A stretch of 64,000 nt of DNA from Torymus aiolomorphi (lineage: Eukaryota > Arthropoda > Insecta > Hymenoptera > Torymidae), in NCBI GenBank assembly GCA_036365515.1, contig CM070874.1:115613235-115677234 (forward strand), written 5' to 3'. The stretch's first letter is position 1. Every line of letters starts with the position of its first letter. The notes beneath the pieces are model-generated. The model was given only the letters and a program-made list of their open reading frames with translations, was not told the origin of the DNA and searched no databases. The translations under genes and the position numbers were made by a program. Below, in pieces: positions 61,054 to 64,000 of the stretch.

Positions 61054-62620
61054 TTCACTAAACTGACATGAAATAACACTAAAATAACATGAAAATTCTG
61101 CATCATACGCTCTGTCTTTGCATTAATTCATAAAAAATCTACCGCAACAATTAAGACATAAATTGAACCATTATTCAAAGTTATTATCCTCTCATACACA
61201 ACATCATATTGCAAAAAATAACTGTAATTTCGCAAATAAAACGAATTGAAACCAACACTGTTAAAGTAGTGAAAAGACACCTGACGAACGCTAGAAAAAA
61301 AGCAGTCGAGTATCATTTTCCATTACCACCTTATTCTCATGAACACAACAATGAACCTCCCGATATCGTACAATTAATCGTTCAGCGATATTATACCGCG
61401 GGAGCGTCGACGACAGACAAAGCCGAAAACGAAAAGAAACCTCTCCGTGCACAAAAGCACACGCACACACGCACACACCTACTATGCACAGCCACACGCA
61501 GTGTACTCTCCTCGCTTTCCAATCAGCGGACGCGCATGCACGCGCGCGCACCGTTGCCTGGCAATCCCGATATATATACCTACACGCGTGCGTCAATCGG
61601 CGCCTTTGCCAGCAATAATCGACGCGCATAATCCCGGGGAACGTGAGCGCGCGCGCCCGCGCTCCGGGAAAAACTTCCGTGCTTGTCTCTTGTGCCCGAC
61701 ACACGTGGGTGAGACGGGGAGGGTGGGGAGGAGAGATAGAGAGTATTCTTTTTCGATTCCCAGCAGTCACCCGCTCGAATCAATACGACCACGACAGTTG
61801 AAGTATCACTCTTATCCTCCCCAAAAACATATTTCTCTTTTTACCCCTTTCCCGTTCGTTCGCCTCCCTCACTCTCCCGAGCTTTTATCTTTTTTCCTTT
61901 CTTTTTGCGCGACGTATACGCGCGCTCGGTTCATTTCTCTCCATCTTTCTCTCTGGTGAGAGAGAGAGGAGCGTGCGCGCGCAGCGAGTGAACACTTGGA
62001 GCGCGCACTGCCGTGAGTCGCATTCCACTCGAATTCTCTTTTCATTCGGTGACACGTTCGCACGATCGAGAGAGTACGTAGAAATTAGGCGGTGTATTGA
62101 AAAAACGAGAGGAGAGATGACGCAGAGAAGGACCGTAGCTGGAGGGAGACGGAGAGGGATGGAAAAATAAAATTTCAAACGGAACGCTTTTTTTATACGG
62201 CCGTCTTTAGGAATTACTGCAGCAGGATTCGCGCTTTTATATTCCTAGTGTACTTAATTTATGCGAGTGTCAAAAACTAAAATATTTGTAGCGCGTTTTG
62301 TAATCCGCGAATTATAAAGAATTCCACATAACAGTCTCAGGAAAATAAACAAAGTAATGTTGACCTTTATTTTGGTAATTATAGGTTAACTCGTGTTTAT
62401 TTTTTTTTTTTTTTTTACGTTCCTATGTCACGAAGTTAATTTTGTATTTAAATTGTATTTAAACCCAGCCCGGTGACCTTATTGCAATATTTAAATTTGA
62501 AATATTTCCCGGCAAATCTCGCTCTCTGACTCTCGAATAATAATAACATTTAACGGTGTTTCGCTAAGTAACGTATTCTCGAGCTTAAATGATTCATCAC
62601 CCGGGTAATTTCATTTGAAC
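61054..62620. other. GC-rich island
   Basis: 61380-62170 CpG-rich with short AC and GA tracts. Open frames on both strands without recognisable domains. Confidence 0.45.
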
Positions 62621-64000
62621 ATTCCTCCTTTTATTGTCGCCCTACTTTTTCACCGGCGCGCGCGCGCGCTCGGCGCAACAATAAGGAAAAGAAAAGCAAT
62701 TTTAAGGGAGAGGGGTGGGAAAAAAAAATAAAACCGCGCTCGTTATTTTTGTAGTTTATATTTTCCAGGCACGCGGCGGGCTCACCGTACGACATACTCG
62801 AATAAACTACATTTTATTTATACCATCAAAGAAGTGTCGTTATCGCGCGGGAACGGCGGGCCGTTTTGATTTTCGTGACGGGCCGCTACATAAAAATCAT
62901 CACGGAATCGAAAGGAAGAGCCTCGCCCGTAATGTCCGCCGCACGAATGTAAAAGTCGATAGGCTCCTCGTAAAGTTACCCGGCCAACGCTTTCCTTTCG
63001 CTGTGTAAAAAGTTGTTGCCGCAAGCCGGAGGCAGCGTTACGTTCCTCTAGCTCTCTTTCATTCATGAATTTTACATTCGTTCTTCGACTCAACGCGCCG
63101 AGTCGTGTGTGTGAGCGCGTGTGACATTCGCGTCCGGATGACGGATGACACCGCCAATTTCGGAAAAGCCCCGGCAGGGACTTGTATTTCTTGCGTTTGC
63201 ACGGTGTAGAACAGGAGCCTGGTATTTCGTTGGAACAAGTTCTGTTGATCTTTGGCAGAAACTTTTTATTACATTTGAGTGGCATTGTTATTTCTCACTG
63301 CAGTGCAATTGTAAAGACAATTGTAATAACAATATAAGGGTTTTAATTTAATATTGAACTATTACTATAAACTCGTAAGAAAAACATTGTCATACTCGTA
63401 CAGTAATAACAAATATTTTATAAGCAACATGTACTTGCTTTAATCGTTCGCAAATAAATATTTTACGATATAATTAGCTGAAAAAGTCCTCATAAGAATG
63501 CAAAGCCTATAATAACGCAAGGAAATTTTAAAAGAACCTCTTAATATATAACTGTAGGTAATTAGGGGGTATTCTACGTAACATCATTTACTGTACTCTA
63601 CTACGCATACAATATAACTAATTGCATAATAAAGTTTTTTGCCGGGCACGCGGAAAGTAATGTAGATTGAGCCTAGCATCAGATACTCTTTTTTATAACG
63701 AAAATGGTTCCAGCGCCCGCTTTTGCGGCCCGCGTGTTTTATCAAACGGACGCTCGTTAAGCGGGATTTTCACGTGAAAGTATAGCCGTATACCTCGAAA
63801 ATATATAGTAAGCGTATTGGCTTTTCTCTCACAGGCTCGTAAAATTTGGGAATTATATTTTCTTTTCGACGGTAATGACTCTGTTACAGTATCATGCACG
63901 GGAAAATTTATACCGCAAGTATGTAAAAATTAAAATATACCTTTAAAAGAGGTGTAATGTAAATTTGCAGATTTTATAGACTCACAATATTAGTCTTTTA
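62621..64000. other. GC-rich then AT-rich interval
   Basis: 62640-63230 GC-rich with (GC)n at 62656-62668. The remainder is AT-rich. Nothing recognised. Confidence 0.45.

Overview
The window is eukaryotic, nuclear, non-coding or intergenic DNA from an animal, most likely an insect. Evidence: Penelope-like and LINE retroelements, Tc1/mariner-type, Harbinger-type and TTAA-target MITEs, a Helentron-like family, many (CT)n, (GA)n, (GT)n and (TA)n tracts, and an arthropod-style TATA plus TCAGT initiator. The strong alternation of AT-rich DNA with short CpG-rich islands resembles hymenopteran (wasp-like) genomes, but no conserved host exon was found, so this placement is an inference. I see no intact host protein-coding gene. 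Almost every open frame outside 1-20 kb and 45.9-47.4 kb is a by-product of microsatellites or GC-rich sequence.

Positions 1-20 kb are a nested transposon graveyard. At the left edge is an unrecognised coding element with a 3' poly(A) tail (1-2581), broken by a TA-flanked DNA element (686-2010). Next is a DNA transposon with inverted repeats of about 490 bp (2665-9506). Its minus-strand transposase is frameshifted and split by two Helentron-like (HINE-like) insertions (about 3478-5107 and 5344-6814); taking both out rejoins the transposase reading frame. At 9.5-11 kb is a cluster of stacked hairpin modules. At 12059-13004 is a TTAA-flanked element. At 13148-18969 is a third HINE-like copy carrying a structurally complete Penelope-like element (14038-17840) with inverted terminal arms, a 17-bp target duplication and one single-base frameshift separating the N-terminal region from the RT/GIY-YIG part.

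From 20 to 64 kb the sequence looks like a long host intron or intergenic region. AT-rich stretches of 1-2 kb alternate with GC-rich, CpG-rich islands of 0.4-1 kb that usually carry CT/GA tracts. One island (21.86-23.0 kb) ends in a credible core promoter (TATA at 22448, initiator at 22479) and a possible first exon with a GTAAGC donor at 22996. Scattered through this part are MITEs (32607, 33128/52845, 34529, 42658, 50540, 58512, 20357/60711), two large fold-backs (29064-29779, 44002-44265), a decayed LINE (45880-47400) and a second hairpin-module cluster (38.2-41.4 kb).

The most unusual signal is a set of otherwise different hairpins at 9.6, 9.9, 10.9, 38.3, 40.2, 40.5 and 41.3 kb. Each is tipped by a GC-GNA-GC minihairpin, in six or seven cases enclosed by tandem C-GA-...-GA-G mismatches. 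Stem bases and the loop base N vary while the fold is kept, which suggests selection on a single-stranded DNA or RNA structure.
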